Of a stretch of DNA of 64,000 bases, positions 23,462-32,278 are shown piece after piece. The notes beneath the pieces were generated by a model. The model was given only the letters and a program-made list of their open reading frames with translations, was not told where the DNA came from and ran no database searches. A program made the position numbers and the translations under genes. Within the stretch, counting starts at the first letter, position 1, and each line of letters opens with the position of its first letter. Source of the stretch: an uncultured Ruminococcus sp. (GTDB taxonomy: Bacteria > Bacillota > Clostridia > Lachnospirales > Lachnospiraceae); NCBI GenBank assembly GCA_900544395.1, contig UQVC01000001.1, positions 62,001 through 126,000 on the forward strand, written 5' to 3'.

Positions 23462-24366
23462 TTACAAATTCATCAATGGACTTGTTTTTACCCCTAATTC
23501 AAGTACATCTTCATCTTGTAGAGACTGCAGGTAAATTTTAGTAATATTGATATTACTATGCCCCAGTAATCGGGACAGGGTATATAGATCACATCCATTC
23601 TTCAACTGTGCCTGCGCAAAATAATGCCGACATGTATGTGGACTACTTCGAATATGTTTTCTGACCTTACAAGCTTTTGCACAATCTCCTACAATCTTTT
23701 CAACTGCCTCCGGTGTAAGTTTTCTTCCATTTTGTGATAAAAATAAATATTCTGTTTGATAAGCAAATTTGTCTTTTATGTATTCTGCTCTTACACGCTT
23801 ATATTTAATCAATGTTTTGTTTAATATCGGAGAAACTGGAACAACCCGTTCTTTTTTTTCCCCATAATCATAATATATTCCTCACGAATACTCGTTAATA
23901 TTAAATTGCATAATTCAGAATTTCTTATCCCTGTATCAAAAAGAGTGATCATGATCAGTTTATTTCTAATACTCAAATATCTGCTCCCACTGTAATACAC
24001 TACCATCTTCTTAACTTCGTTATTATTAAAAGTAGTAATAAGTGTTATGGACTCCTTCTGGAATTTAACTTTATCCATTGGATTATTGAATAGATACTCC
24101 TCATCTATACAATACCGATAGAACGCCCTCATACTTTTTATAATTCCATTGATGTAGCTTGGCATTCTTCCTAAAGAAGATAGCTGTTCCAGATAAGCCT
24201 TGATTAACTTGCAATGAACCTTTTCTAACTCACTGACTTGATATTCATTCTGGATAAATGTGATAAATCTTAAATTATTATTTTTATACCCTTTGATTGT
24301 CCTTTCACTCATCCGTCTCAATTTACAGTCGAATATAAATTCTTCCAAAACATCCGTCAATTGCAT
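23462..24366 (-). pseudogene. Tyrosine recombinase/integrase in two frames (frameshifted or -1 recoded)
   Basis: The first frame (24366 to about 23821) gives the SAM-like core-binding domain and the first catalytic Arg (FDTGIRNSELCNL). The second frame (to 23462) gives SSPHTCRHYFAQ with His and Arg, RLLGHSNI, and the nucleophile Tyr in ITKIYLQ. Joined, the protein would be about 300 residues and complete. The break lies in GGGGAAAAAAAAG near 23855. Reading the heptamer A_AAA_AAG with a -1 slip restores the frame exactly (GKKKERVVPVSPILNK). It may be a disabled gene or a recoded one. A terminator-like hairpin precedes it. Confidence 0.75.
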
Positions 24367-24428
24367 AAAAAAAATAACTCCTTTCTGTCATGTCTATAAC
24401 AATAAACATGACGTACTCAGAGTTATTT
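24367..24428 (-). promoter_or_regulatory. Terminator-like hairpin covering the recombinase ribosome binding site
   Basis: Outer arms of 9 bp (AAATAACTC, 24420-24428, with GAGTTATTT, 24372-24380) and inner arms of 7 bp (GTCATGT / ACATGAC) form one structure. It is followed on the minus strand by T8 and at once by the ATG of the recombinase. The ribosome binding site AAGGAG is partly in the outer stem. It could act as an attenuator, a translation block, or both, with the 18-codon ORF upstream as a leader peptide. Confidence 0.55.
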
Positions 24429-24470
24429 ATCTGAAGCATAATTGCTGTTTTCATATATTCGTAACTGAAG

Positions 24471-24527
24471 TTATACTTTTGTCCCGTATATCATCACTGG
24501 TACAGATTTTCTTCTTTCTTTTACCAT
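24471..24527 (-). CDS. Small ORF B, candidate leader peptide (18 residues)
   Basis: An ATG six bases after TGGAGGG opens an 18-codon frame (MVKERRKSVPVMIYGTKV). It shares MVKERR, its ribosome binding site and leader with ORF A. It ends 42 bases before the hairpin that covers the recombinase start, the usual place for a leader peptide. Translation is inferred. Confidence 0.45.
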   Translation of the reverse strand: MVKERRKSVPVMIYGTKV

Positions 24528-24630
24528 AGTGATCCCTCCAAACCATTGATAAACAACTTCTGATTTCATTCTAATGTATGTTTATTATGGTTTCATTATC
24601 ACTATTTAAAATCTACTAAAAATCCTCTAT
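24511..24630 (-). repeat. Leader repeat copy B
   Basis: Diverged second copy of the 120-base block at 22043-22162. Its right end overlaps the yebC stop codon. On the minus strand it holds a -10-like TAGAAT and the GGAGG start region of small ORF B. Confidence 0.75.
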
Positions 24631-25358
24631 TCGTCCCAGTTGTGGTACACATCCTGCACGTCATCATCTTCATCCAGAAGATCCAGTGTTTTCTGAATAT
24701 TCTTGATGTCTTCTTCACTGGTCAGTTCCACATATGTCTGAGGGATCATCGTCACCTCTGCATTTACCATGGCAATCCCTGCTTCTTCTAATTTCAGACG
24801 TACTTCACTGAAATCTTCCGGCGCAGTCAGAATTTCAAAGCTTTCCTCTTCTTCCGAGAAATCTTCTGCCCCAAAATCCAATGCCATCATCATCAATTCG
24901 TCTGCATCCATATCACATTCTTCTTTTGCGACAATGATCTGTCCTTTTTCATCAAACATAAAAGAAACGCATCCCGGTGTTCCTACGTTTCCGCTTCCTT
25001 TTGTAAAAGCATTTCTTACGTTGGATGCTGTACGGTTCTTATTATCTGTCAATGTTTTTACGATAATCGCTGTTCCGTTCGGACCATATCCTTCGTATGT
25101 AATGTGCTCGTAGTTATCTCCGGAGCCTTCTCCCGCTGCCTTTTTGATGTTTCTGTCGATCGTATCATTCGGCATATTATTTGCTTTTGCCTTTGCGATC
25201 ACATCACGCAGACGGCTGTTGTTCGCCGGATCCGGGCCGCCGCCTTCTTTGACTGCTACAGCAAGCTCTCTACCGATTTTTGTAAAAATCTTTCCTTTTG
25301 CCGCATCATTTTTCTCTTTTTTGTGCTTAATATTTGCAAATTTTGAATGTCCTGACAT
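24627..25358 (-). CDS. yebC: YebC/PmpR-family protein
   Basis: A 243-residue protein with the invariant N-terminus MSGHSKFANIKHKKEKNDA and three domains: helical (1-80), then two alpha/beta domains rich in acidic residues. Family members were long called transcription regulators; recent work ties YebC to translation of proline stretches. It has its own promoter (25394-25422) and ribosome binding site AAAGGAG. Downstream the small-ORF block begins before any clear terminator. Confidence 0.95.
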   Translation of the reverse strand: MSGHSKFANIKHKKEKNDAAKGKIFTKIGRELAVAVKEGGGPDPANNSRLRDVIAKAKANNMPNDTIDRNIKKAAGEGSGDNYEHITYEGYGPNGTAIIVKTLTDNKNRTASNVRNAFTKGSGNVGTPGCVSFMFDEKGQIIVAKEECDMDADELMMMALDFGAEDFSEEEESFEILTAPEDFSEVRLKLEEAGIAMVNAEVTMIPQTYVELTSEEDIKNIQKTLDLLDEDDDVQDVYHNWDE

Positions 25359-25393
25359 TTCTCAATTCTCCTTTTATCTCATAAACTCGTTCC

Positions 25394-25422
25394 ATTTTAT
25401 CACTCTTTTTTCGTTCTGTAAA
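25394..25422 (-). promoter_or_regulatory. Promoter of yebC
   Basis: On the minus strand: -35 TTTACA, 17-nt spacer, -10 TAAAAT. Confidence 0.55.
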
Positions 25423-25440
25423 GCTGTAACACCTACAATT

Positions 25441-25791
25441 TCAGTATGTAGGCAATTCCAAACTGACCCGGATCGCCTCATTTACTTCTTCCATAAAATT
25501 TCCGTCTACATGACAGACATATTCTTTCAGGCGTTTTTTGTCCAACGTTCTGATCTGCTCCAAAAGTACTACGGAATTTTTCACCAGTCTGTACTTTCTC
25601 GCACTGATCTCAATGTGGGTAGGCAGCTTTGCTTTATTCATCCGGGATGTGATCGCCGCACAGATCACCGTAGGACTGTGTTTATTTCCCACATCATTTT
25701 GAATGATCAGAACCGGCCGTACGCCTCCTTGTTCTGAACCAATCACCGGACTTAAATCTGCATAATAAATATCCCCTCGTCTCACTGTCAC
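25441..25791 (-). CDS. ndoA: MazF/NdoA-type endoribonuclease
   Basis: A 116-residue protein very close to Bacillus NdoA (MazF). RRGDIYYADLSPVIGSEQGG, RPVLIIQNDVGN and the catalytic TSR motif are present. It cleaves mRNA at a short sequence. I chose the GTG at 25791, aligned with the family start and placed ten bases after GGAG; longer frames to 25821 use TTG. The gene follows alr, as ndoA does in Bacillus, but no antitoxin gene lies between them: the 101-base gap is too short for one with signals. Confidence 0.85.
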   Translation of the reverse strand: MTVRRGDIYYADLSPVIGSEQGGVRPVLIIQNDVGNKHSPTVICAAITSRMNKAKLPTHIEISARKYRLVKNSVVLLEQIRTLDKKRLKEYVCHVDGNFMEEVNEAIRVSLELPTY

Positions 25792-25892
25792 GTTTTTCAC
25801 ACTCCGATTCTTATACTTCAATTTCTTCCGTTTTGGAAGTATACTTGAGTATTCCCGCTTTTATCGGATGTATGCATCTGTTGATATTTTCT

Positions 25893-27032
25893 TTACAGAT
25901 TGCCGCCTTTATAAACTCTCGGAATCCGCTTGCCAAGGCAGCATACAAATTCATAATTGAACCGTCCGCTCAATTCACTTAATTCTTCTACTGTGATCTC
26001 CTCTTCTCCACTTTTTCCGATCAAAACCACCTCATCCATAAATTTCACATCTGGAATATCGGTCACATCTACCATAAACTGATCCATGCAGACCCTTCCC
26101 AGGATCCGCGCCCGTTTTCCATGAATGAGTACATCTGCCTGATTGGAAAGGCCTCTGGCATATCCGTCCCCATATCCGACAGGGATCGTAGCCACTTTCA
26201 GATTCTTCTCCGCAGTAAAAGTTCCCCCATAACTGATGGAAACGCCCTTCGCCACCTCTTTTACAAAACTAACATGACTGACCAGGCGAAGCGCCGGCTT
26301 TAACTGCACTGCATCTTTTTCCACCTCATCCGAAGGATACATCCCATAAAGAGAAATCCCTGCACGGACCAGATCTTGTCTCCACTGGGGAAAATCAATA
26401 ATTCCCGCACTATTGTCGCAATGAAATCTGGAAATCTGAACACCTCTTTGCTCCACTGCCTCTTTCATCCACAGAAACTTCTCATACTGTTTTTCCGAGA
26501 ATGTTTTATCTTTCTCGTCGGCTTTTGCAAAATGCGTAAACATTCCTTCTAATTTTACATGCGGAAGCTTTTCGATCTCTGCAATGATGTCCGCGCTCTC
26601 TTCGGTCACCGGAAATCCGAGTCTTTCCATTCCTGTATCGATCTTTATATGGAAATAGGCATCTTTGCCAAGTCTTTCTGCCATTTCTGACATCTCTTTC
26701 GCCATTTCCATGGTGTATACCGTCGCACGCACTTCTTCCCGTATCATTGTCTCATACTGATCCGGAAACACACATCCCAGAACAATGGTTGGTTTTTGGA
26801 TCCCTGCATGATGCAGATCCACCGCTTCTTCCAGTGTGGCAGTCGCATATCCCCACACGGAAGGATCTTTTTCCAACATTTGGGCAATGGGAATGGCTCC
26901 ATGACCATATCCATCCGTCTTTACCACTGCAATAAACTGTGCATCTGCACCGACTCGCTGTTTCATTTGTTCCATATTATAACGGATTGCATCCAGATTG
27001 ATCTCTGCATACACTCTGCTGTGTTTTTCCAT
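25893..27032 (-). CDS. alr: Alanine racemase
   Basis: A 379-residue PLP enzyme. The cofactor Lys is K38 in AVVKTDGYGHG, the second catalytic Tyr lies in SISYGGTF and the C-terminal barrel has RILGRVCMDQFMVD. It makes D-alanine for the cell wall. The ATG at 27032 overlaps the stop of the upstream gene by one base (TGATG) and has GGGGAG before it; the longer frame to 27116 is inside the nnr gene. Confidence 0.95.
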   Translation of the reverse strand: MEKHSRVYAEINLDAIRYNMEQMKQRVGADAQFIAVVKTDGYGHGAIPIAQMLEKDPSVWGYATATLEEAVDLHHAGIQKPTIVLGCVFPDQYETMIREEVRATVYTMEMAKEMSEMAERLGKDAYFHIKIDTGMERLGFPVTEESADIIAEIEKLPHVKLEGMFTHFAKADEKDKTFSEKQYEKFLWMKEAVEQRGVQISRFHCDNSAGIIDFPQWRQDLVRAGISLYGMYPSDEVEKDAVQLKPALRLVSHVSFVKEVAKGVSISYGGTFTAEKNLKVATIPVGYGDGYARGLSNQADVLIHGKRARILGRVCMDQFMVDVTDIPDVKFMDEVVLIGKSGEEEITVEELSELSGRFNYEFVCCLGKRIPRVYKGGNL

Positions 27033-28534
27033 CAATTTTCTCCCCTTTTTGTCTCTTTGATACATATTTTGATTCCTTCTGTCAGATCCTGTGCCAAGAC
27101 ACTGTAGGCTCCACAACGTTTTCTGGCTTCATCCCCTCCGCATGCATGCAGGTATACACCCAGAACCGCCGCATCATATGCTGACATATGCTGTGCCAAA
27201 AGTCCGGCGATCACACCGGCAAGCACATCTCCGGATCCCGCTTTTGCCATCGCGCTATTTCCTGCGGTATTCAAAAACATCTGCCTGCCCTGCGCTGCCA
27301 CCAGAGTCCTGGCATCTTTCAAGGCACACACAACGCCGTAATCTCCAACAAATTTCTGCAGCTTTTCAAAACGTCGCTCTGCAAGTTCGGAAACCGTACA
27401 TCCGATCATTCCCGCCATTTCTTTCATATGTGGCGTCAGAATGATCTCTTTTGCTTCCTGCGGCAGCAGTTCTTTTTTCCGGGCCAGAAGATTCAATCCA
27501 TCGGCATCTATGACGCATGGAATTTCCAGATGTCTCAAAACATATTCTAAGATCTGCTCAGAAACCTTACTTTTTCCAAGTCCGCACCCAATACAGACAA
27601 CATCTGCCCATTTCAGCAATGCAGCAAGCGCCTCTTCCTCATATGCGGTATACGTGGACACAATCGCTTCCGGCAAAAGCTGCTGCAGAATCACCCGGTT
27701 CGTCTCCTCTGTATAAATCTGCACCAGACCGCCGCCGCTGATATATGCAGATTTTGCGCTCAGATACGCAGCACCGGACATTCCTTTGCTTCCTGTGATC
27801 ATCAAAATTTTCCCATAACTTCCTTTGTGGGAATTCTTCTTCCGTTTTGGAAGCATTTCCAAAAGATCTTCCCTGTCCAGTGTATAACAGATATCCGTCT
27901 GTTTCCGAAAAATATCGGTCGCGATCCCAATCTCTGCAGGAACTACTTCCCCGCTGTATTCATATCCCGGGAACAAAACACTCCCCAGCTTTTCGCAGGC
28001 AAACGACACAGTCAGATCCGCCCGAAACGCCACTCCCAGAACACTCCCGTCAAAAGAGCTGATCCCCGAGGGAATATCAACCGCCACTTTCTGCCCTTTC
28101 TTTTGATTCATGGCTTCGATCACTTCAGCATATCGCCCTGTGACCGGACGGCTCAGACCCACACCAAACACCGCATCTATCACAACAGTATATTCTTCCC
28201 GCGGAATATCTGTGACAATCTGCACGCCCAGATTCCCGGCGATCTCCCTTTGCCTCCTGCACTCTTCACTCATGGATGTCTCGCTGCCTGCAAATACTGC
28301 GCATACTCTTTTCCCTTCCATATGCAGAAGTCTTGCAACTGCAAATCCGTCTCCTCCATTATTCCCGCTGCCGCATACCACCAGGCATTGTTCCAGATCG
28401 ATCTGTCTGTCCTTCATCACTTCCACTGTCTTTAGAGCAGCACGTTCCATCAGTACCAGCGATGGGATTCCAATTCTTTGTATCGTATCTTCATCTGCCT
28501 TTTGCATCCATGTTCCATTTGGTAAATATCTCAT
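27032..28534 (-). CDS. nnr: Bifunctional NAD(P)H-hydrate epimerase / ADP-dependent dehydratase
   Basis: A 500-residue fusion. Residues 1-215 are a YjeF_N epimerase domain (VVCGSGNNGGDGFAVAR). From about 225 to 495 is a ribokinase-like dehydratase (NTAGNSAMAKAGSGDVLAG). It repairs NADH and NADPH that have been hydrated by heat or side reactions. It is co-translated with alr (one-base overlap). The ribosome binding site is AAAGGATG. Confidence 0.95.
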   Translation of the reverse strand: MRYLPNGTWMQKADEDTIQRIGIPSLVLMERAALKTVEVMKDRQIDLEQCLVVCGSGNNGGDGFAVARLLHMEGKRVCAVFAGSETSMSEECRRQREIAGNLGVQIVTDIPREEYTVVIDAVFGVGLSRPVTGRYAEVIEAMNQKKGQKVAVDIPSGISSFDGSVLGVAFRADLTVSFACEKLGSVLFPGYEYSGEVVPAEIGIATDIFRKQTDICYTLDREDLLEMLPKRKKNSHKGSYGKILMITGSKGMSGAAYLSAKSAYISGGGLVQIYTEETNRVILQQLLPEAIVSTYTAYEEEALAALLKWADVVCIGCGLGKSKVSEQILEYVLRHLEIPCVIDADGLNLLARKKELLPQEAKEIILTPHMKEMAGMIGCTVSELAERRFEKLQKFVGDYGVVCALKDARTLVAAQGRQMFLNTAGNSAMAKAGSGDVLAGVIAGLLAQHMSAYDAAVLGVYLHACGGDEARKRCGAYSVLAQDLTEGIKICIKETKRGEN

Positions 28535-28560
28535 GATTTTTCATCCTTTCTTATGATTCA

Positions 28561-28601
28561 AAAGAAAGGACGTGCGATCAGAAGAATCCGATCACACGTC
28601 T
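28561..28601 (-). terminator. Intrinsic terminator after rex
   Basis: Eleven-bp arms (GACGTGTGATC / GATCGCACGTC, one G-T pair), followed on the minus strand by CTTTCTTTT. Confidence 0.8.
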
Positions 28602-28623
28602 TTGCACATTGGCTGGGTGATTC

Positions 28624-29268
28624 TCACTTATTCTTTCCTTCCTGATGACGGCTGACATTGTATGACAGCTTCATCAGACTGTCCGACAGATGCACACTTT
28701 CTACGATCACATCTTTCGGTAAATTCAGATCCGTATGCGCAAAATTCCAGATTGCCTGAATGCCATTGTCTACCAGAAGTTCTGCAACTTCTTTTGCTTT
28801 TGACTTCGGAATCGTCAATGCAGCAATCTCAATCTCATTCTCCTGAAGAAACTCCTGCAGTTCATCCATCATACGAACTGGAATACCCCGGATCGCAACT
28901 CCTTCCAAACGTGGATTCACATCAAAAATCCCTTTTAAAAGAAATCCACCCTTCTCAAAAGAAGCATAATTGGCCAGAGCCTGTCCCAAATTACCTGCAC
29001 CTATAATAATAAAATTGTGATTTCTGTCCAATCCCAGAATCTTACCAATCTCTGTATACAAATATTTGACATTATAACCGTATCCCTGCTGTCCGAATCC
29101 GCCGAAATTATTCAGATCCTGACGAATCTGGGAGGCTGTTACATGCATCTTCTTGCTCAGATCACTGGATGAAATCCGCTCTACCTGAGCTTCCATCAAA
29201 TCTCCAAGGTATCTGTAATATCTGGGAAGTCTGCCTATGACCGCACGGGATATTTTTCTCTCTTCCAC
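28624..29268 (-). CDS. rex: Redox-sensing transcriptional repressor Rex
   Basis: A 214-residue protein. A winged helix (AVIGRLPRYYRYL, then VTASQIRQDLNNFG) is followed by a Rossmann fold with GAGNLGQAL near residue 90 and a C-terminal swapped helix. Rex senses the NADH/NAD ratio and represses fermentation genes when it is low. The start codon is GTG, eight bases after GGAGG. The promoter is close to the ideal sigma-A sequence and the gene has its own terminator, so it is monocistronic. Confidence 0.95.
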   Translation of the reverse strand: MEERKISRAVIGRLPRYYRYLGDLMEAQVERISSSDLSKKMHVTASQIRQDLNNFGGFGQQGYGYNVKYLYTEIGKILGLDRNHNFIIIGAGNLGQALANYASFEKGGFLLKGIFDVNPRLEGVAIRGIPVRMMDELQEFLQENEIEIAALTIPKSKAKEVAELLVDNGIQAIWNFAHTDLNLPKDVIVESVHLSDSLMKLSYNVSRHQEGKNK

Positions 29269-29299
29269 TTATCGTATCCTCCAAATTTAATCTTTTCTT

Positions 29300-29328
29300 A
29301 TTATATAGAATTGTGAAAGAGAAGTCAA
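29300..29328 (-). promoter_or_regulatory. Promoter of rex
   Basis: On the minus strand: -35 TTGACT, 17-nt spacer, -10 TATAAT, about 30 bases before the start codon. Confidence 0.75.
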
Positions 29329-29362
29329 ACTTTTAGTTATGAATCTATAAATTTATTTTGAT

Positions 29363-30069
29363 TTATCTTTCTCTGTTTTCCTTGTAAAACCGCTGTTTGA
29401 AACCAGAGCAAACGGATTTGCCGCCACATGTGCAAGATGCAGCGTCAATCTGACAGCACACACATCTATAAAAATTGCTGAGCACCTTTCCCAATTCAAT
29501 CGGATGATCTTTATTTATTTCATGTCCGGCACGGGAAATAATCTCTAATTCTGCAGAATTAATCTGCTGTTTTAATTCTATAGATGCAGACATATTTATC
29601 TTATCCTTTTCGCCACATAACACAAGTACCCGGCAACTTAATTTTGCTAAATCCTTTCGAAAATCTAAATCCATCATGGATTGGGACAAATGAATAAAAT
29701 CCTTTTTTTCAAACCCTATTTTGCGGAAACTCCTGTTTGGCATAAGATGAAATATCAGATTCTGAAATTGCAATAACCGCTTCGGCATGATATATTGCGT
29801 ACCAATTAATACCAGAGAGGCTACTTTCTCGCATGTTCCACTGCATAATGCAAAGCGAGGATTCCCCCCAATGAAAGACCGCACAAATGCAGAGCTTCTT
29901 GCTGTTCACAATAGTTCTCCAGTTCATGATATAAATCAAAATAACTGGCTTCTTTTCCCGAAAGCCAGTCAGATAAATCCGGGCAGTCCACCTCCAAATC
30001 CAGTCTCTTAATTGTAGCCTCCCAGTCCGAAGGAACTTGCCCCAATCCATGCAAAAATATGTATTTCAT
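29363..30069 (-). pseudogene. Alpha/beta hydrolase with a frameshift
   Basis: The N-terminal frame starts at 30069 (ribosome binding site GAGAGG) with KYIFLHGLGQ and the nucleophile elbow GLSLGG, then stops near 29821 after EHARK. The next frame continues as the same family: EKVASLVLIGTQYIMPKRLL, then CGEKDK with the acid residue and AGHEINKDHP with the catalytic His. One base missing near 29825 explains the break. The tail after NFYR is Cys-rich and looks like a second loss of frame. A working enzyme is unlikely. Confidence 0.75.
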
Positions 30070-30162
30070 TCCATTTTTCCTCTCGTATCTTTTTCTATAA
30101 TATATTTGGCACATTGAATTTCGTATTTTAACAAACAGACTTCTTCCCCGCCTGTTTTTCCC

Positions 30163-30191
30163 ATTATAACATTGTTTGTCTGCTCCTACAA
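30163..30191 (-). promoter_or_regulatory. Promoter of the broken hydrolase gene
   Basis: On the minus strand: -35 TTGTAG, 17-nt spacer, -10 TATAAT. The 245 bases between 30070 and 30314 hold this and the divergent ABC-F promoter. Confidence 0.55.
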
Positions 30192-30233
30192 TGCAGTCCA
30201 TCCTCTGATTTCTTACCTTGTAATCGGAAACCC

Positions 30234-30261
30234 TTGTATTTTGCTGGGTTTTCGCTATAAT
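30234..30261 (+). promoter_or_regulatory. Promoter of the ABC-F gene
   Basis: -35 TTGTAT, 16-nt spacer, -10 TATAAT, about 50 bases before the start. No long leader with attenuator, as some drug-induced ABC-F genes have, is present. Confidence 0.6.
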
Positions 30262-30314
30262 GAAATAGAACTAATTGAAAAAATCAGTGATTGTGAAGAT
30301 ACAGGAGGAATGTT

Positions 30315-32243
30315 ATGATACTTGCATGTCATAATTTGAATAAATCATTCGGTGACCATCTCATTGTGCGGGATGGCTCTTTTCATGTGGAAGATCGTGA
30401 AAAAGCTGCCCTTGTCGGTGTCAATGGCGCCGGAAAATCTACCATTTTTAAAATGATCGTGGGAGAACTCCCTCTGGATGGCGGGGATGTCATTCTGACA
30501 AAGGGCAAGACCCTTGGATACCTGGCGCAGCATCAGAATCTGGATACCCAAAATACCATCTATGAAGAATTGAAAACTGCAAAATCCGATATCATCTCCC
30601 TGGAAGAGCAGATCCGTTCTATTGAACTGGAGTTAAAATCTCTCACCGGAGACGAACTGAATACCCGATTGAATACATACAACCGTCTGATGTCCGAATT
30701 TGAATCCAAAAACGGCTACGCCTATGAAAGCGAAATTACCGGTGTATTAAAAGGACTGGGATTTACCGAAGAAGACTTTTCCAAACGGACAGACACTCTC
30801 TCCGGAGGACAAAAGACCCGTGTATCCCTTGGAAAACTACTGCTCACCAAGCCGGACATCCTGCTTTTGGACGAGCCGACCAACCACCTGGATCTGACTT
30901 CCATCAGCTGGCTGGAAACGTACCTTTTGAATTATCCCGGAGCCGTTCTGATCGTGTCCCATGACCGGTTTTTCTTAAATCGTGTCGTAACCAAAGTCAT
31001 TGAGATCGAACAGGGCTCTGTCCGCATGTATGACGGCAACTACAAAGCCTATGCACAGAAAAAACAGATGATCCGGGATGCCCAGCTGAAAGAATACTTA
31101 AACCAGCAGCGGGAGATTAAACATCAGGAAGCCGTCATTGAAAAACTGCGCTCTTTCAATCGTGAAAAATCCATCAAACGTGCGGAAAGCCGTGAAAAAC
31201 TGCTTTCCAAGATCACACCCGTGGAAAAACCGGCGCAGGCTGCAAAAGAAATGCATTTTACACTGGAGCCTTCGGAAATCAGCGGCAACGATGTACTGCA
31301 TATCGAATCGCTGGGAAAACAATTTGACAGTCAAGTGCTGTTTCGAGATATCAGCTTTGAGATCAAAAGAGGCGAACATGTTGCCATCATCGGAGACAAC
31401 GGAACCGGCAAAACGACTCTGCTGAAGATTCTCAATCAAGTCGTAGAACCGGATACCGGAAGTTTCACACTGGGTTCCAAAGTTCAGATCGGATACTACG
31501 ATCAGGAGCATCATGTCCTGCACAATGAAAAGACGATCTTTGATGAAATTTCCGATGACTATCCAACACTCACCAACACCCAGATCCGCAACACTCTGGC
31601 AGCCTTTCAGTTTACCGGAGACGACGTCTATAAGCTGATCCGGGATTTAAGCGGCGGAGAAAAAGGCCGCGTTTCCCTGGCAAAGCTGATGCTGTCGGAA
31701 GCAAACTTTTTGATCCTGGATGAGCCGACCAACCATCTGGATATCACATCCAAAGAAATTTTGGAGCAGGCACTCAACGAATACACCGGCACCGTCCTGT
31801 ACGTATCCCATGACCGTTATTTCATCAACCAGACCGCCACCAGGATTCTGGAGCTGGTCAACCAGACCTTTGTCAACTATATCGGAAACTATGACTATTA
31901 TCTGGAGAAAAAAGAAGAACTGACCGCTGCCTATGCAGCTCCGATCACTGCTGAAAATCCAGTTGTTTTGTCCACTTCACAAGAAGCGCCTTCCGATTCC
32001 AAACTCAGTTGGCAGGAGCAAAAAGAACAGCAGGCGAAAGAACGAAAACGAAAAAATGAACTCAAAAAAACCGAGGAACGGATTTCTGTTCTGGAAGAAC
32101 GAAATGAGGAAATTGATGTGCTGATGACACAAGAAGAGGTATACTCGAACTCTGTCAAATGTCAGGAACTTGCGCTGGAAAAAGACGCCAACAACAATGA
32201 ACTGGAAGAATTGTATGAAAAATGGGAAGAGCTCGCAGAATAA
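30315..32243 (+). CDS. ABC-F family ATPase
   Basis: A 642-residue soluble protein with two ABC domains and no membrane helix. Walker A motifs are GVNGAGKST (35-43) and GDNGTGKTT (near 360); signatures are LSGGQ and LSGGE. The linker between domains is helical and charged, and a coiled-coil C-terminus ends the protein. ABC-F proteins bind the ribosomal E site; some relieve stalled translation, others give antibiotic resistance. This one looks like the YdiF/YkpA housekeeping type, but the linker was not compared. The ribosome binding site is AGGAGG. Confidence 0.9.
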   Translation: MILACHNLNKSFGDHLIVRDGSFHVEDREKAALVGVNGAGKSTIFKMIVGELPLDGGDVILTKGKTLGYLAQHQNLDTQNTIYEELKTAKSDIISLEEQIRSIELELKSLTGDELNTRLNTYNRLMSEFESKNGYAYESEITGVLKGLGFTEEDFSKRTDTLSGGQKTRVSLGKLLLTKPDILLLDEPTNHLDLTSISWLETYLLNYPGAVLIVSHDRFFLNRVVTKVIEIEQGSVRMYDGNYKAYAQKKQMIRDAQLKEYLNQQREIKHQEAVIEKLRSFNREKSIKRAESREKLLSKITPVEKPAQAAKEMHFTLEPSEISGNDVLHIESLGKQFDSQVLFRDISFEIKRGEHVAIIGDNGTGKTTLLKILNQVVEPDTGSFTLGSKVQIGYYDQEHHVLHNEKTIFDEISDDYPTLTNTQIRNTLAAFQFTGDDVYKLIRDLSGGEKGRVSLAKLMLSEANFLILDEPTNHLDITSKEILEQALNEYTGTVLYVSHDRYFINQTATRILELVNQTFVNYIGNYDYYLEKKEELTAAYAAPITAENPVVLSTSQEAPSDSKLSWQEQKEQQAKERKRKNELKKTEERISVLEERNEEIDVLMTQEEVYSNSVKCQELALEKDANNNELEELYEKWEELAE

Positions 32244-32278
32244 TCTGCGGGTTCTTTCCATCTTTCTTTTCCAGCGTT

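Noticed and set aside
22043..24630. The paired repeats as att sites of an integrated element
   Set aside because: They are about 70% identical over 120 bases. Recombination cores are normally short and exact, and each repeat carries its own ORF start.
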